Assembly (NCBI GenBank): GCA_905235115.1
Contig: CAJOKT010000011.1
Coordinates: forward strand, 1-42,808
From: an uncultured Peptostreptococcaceae bacterium
Lineage (GTDB): Bacteria; Bacillota; Clostridia; Peptostreptococcales; Anaerovoracaceae
Direction of reading: 5' to 3'
Length of the DNA: 42,808 bases
Positions 42,601-42,808 of the stretch are shown here, piece by piece. A program made the position numbers and the translations under genes. A model generated the notes under the pieces. The model saw only the letters and a list, made by a program, of their open reading frames with translations, ran no database searches and had not been told where the DNA came from. Within the stretch, counting starts at the first letter, position 1, and each line of letters starts with the position of its first letter.

Positions 42601-42808
42601 CATGGCAGAACGCAGACGGCACCACAACACCGCCGGATGGAGCAAGGGTCGATATCTGGCTTCGTGCGGACGGAGCCTGGACCGGGATATTCACATTCCT
42701 CGACGGTATTGCCGATTCAGAGGTTCCGGAAGGCATAGGCGCCTATGAGAGCGAACCCTGGGTGGCTTCATTCGTGAACCTTCCCAAATATAAGATCGTA
42801 GACGGCGA
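39642..42808 (+). CDS. Surface adhesin, continuation: DUF11-like, SdrD-B-like and Cna-B-like domains; runs off the window
   Basis: An uninterrupted frame of more than 1,050 codons with no stop before the window end. The first ATG in frame is 39609, but no ribosome binding site precedes it. The junction GAC-T-GCA (39638-39644) shows that one extra T separates it from the N-terminal part. Domains: DUF11-like segments (TLIVKDTLPKGVTYN near 40050; YSVTIDNSAENGQTYANVAEV near 40315), an SdrD-B-like module (SGLAWYDENFDGARQATEKK, about 41037-41440) and four Cna-B-like repeats from 41517. Such proteins are usually anchored to the cell wall by a sortase; the anchor would lie beyond the window. Confidence 0.85.
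41517..42808 (+). repeat. Four tandem Cna-B-like repeats (119, 118, 119 residues; fourth truncated)
   Basis: Units start at 41517, 41874, 42228 and 42585. Each opens with (L/V)SVTK(A/S)W and contains PEGA-V-F-LYADG, a central W-A-F--LPKY, (A)VEIEYTV-E and YTVSY before ending in T(I/V)TN. The regular length and the Lys/Asn/Glu placement suggest intramolecular isopeptide-bonded stalk domains, which is an inference from the family. Confidence 0.85.

Noticed and set aside
1-42808. CRISPR arrays, tRNA or rRNA genes
   Set aside because: No regularly spaced direct repeats and no cloverleaf or rRNA signature sequences were seen on reading either strand.

Overview
The window reads as a chromosomal segment from an anaerobic member of the Clostridia (Bacillota). 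Pointers are the glycyl radical enzyme and its radical-SAM activase, a two-gene SufC/SufB-like iron-sulfur system, an EF-G-like second elongation factor, PepT, crotonase, AGGAGG-type ribosome binding sites, and a secreted Gram-positive surface protein with Cna-B-like repeats. I cannot place it to genus. Translation-related and housekeeping genes lie on the right; an accessory catabolic locus and an AT-richer helicase module lie on the left.

Region A (1-16.5 kb) is a catabolic locus. The last ~94 bases of a group IIC-type intron sit at the left edge. An AEC permease (minus strand) and a MATE exporter (plus strand) diverge from two back-to-back -24/-12 (sigma-54) promoter sequences. A third -24/-12 promoter precedes a co-directional run of 14 genes: L-carnitine/3-hydroxyacyl dehydrogenase-like enzyme, M24 creatinase/DddP-like protein, SDR, glycyl radical enzyme (GRE), TRAP transporter DctP-DctQ-DctM, SLC13-type permease, GRE activase, cupin, two CoA-transferase subunits and a beta-keto acid cleavage enzyme (BKACE). 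A strong bidirectional terminator closes it at about 16.43-16.47 kb. The chemistry inferred is: import of an organic acid, radical cleavage or rearrangement, oxidation of a beta-hydroxy acid to a beta-keto acid, cleavage with acetyl-CoA by BKACE to acetoacetate plus an acyl-CoA, and CoA recycling by the transferase. The substrate is unknown. The GRE lacks the Cys-x-Glu glutamate of known lyases, and the M24 protein has Cys in place of a metal-ligand Asp. No sigma-54 activator lies in the window. This is the best candidate for an undescribed system.

Region B (16.6-21.3 kb) is AT-richer. It carries a PLD-nuclease/DEAD-helicase/DUF3427 protein, a NUDIX hydrolase, a decayed small ORF and a DUF202 membrane protein with an eight-fold heptad repeat. 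It looks like a horizontally acquired defence or DNA-repair island.

Region C (21.5-36.3 kb) is GC-richer core: CCA-adding enzyme, orphan GatZ/KbaZ-like protein, thioredoxin with a 36-residue membrane smORF, crotonase, a beta-helix lipoprotein, PepT, a zinc-ribbon/coiled-coil membrane protein, AsnRS, EF-G-like GTPase, RidA, and the SmsC/SmsB pair (SmsB frameshifted). A TTTTGCGC-centred motif recurs in its intergenic regions.

Region D (36.4 kb to the end) is a very large secreted adhesin. A single +1 frameshift at about 39641 splits it, and it runs off the window within its fourth Cna-B-like repeat.
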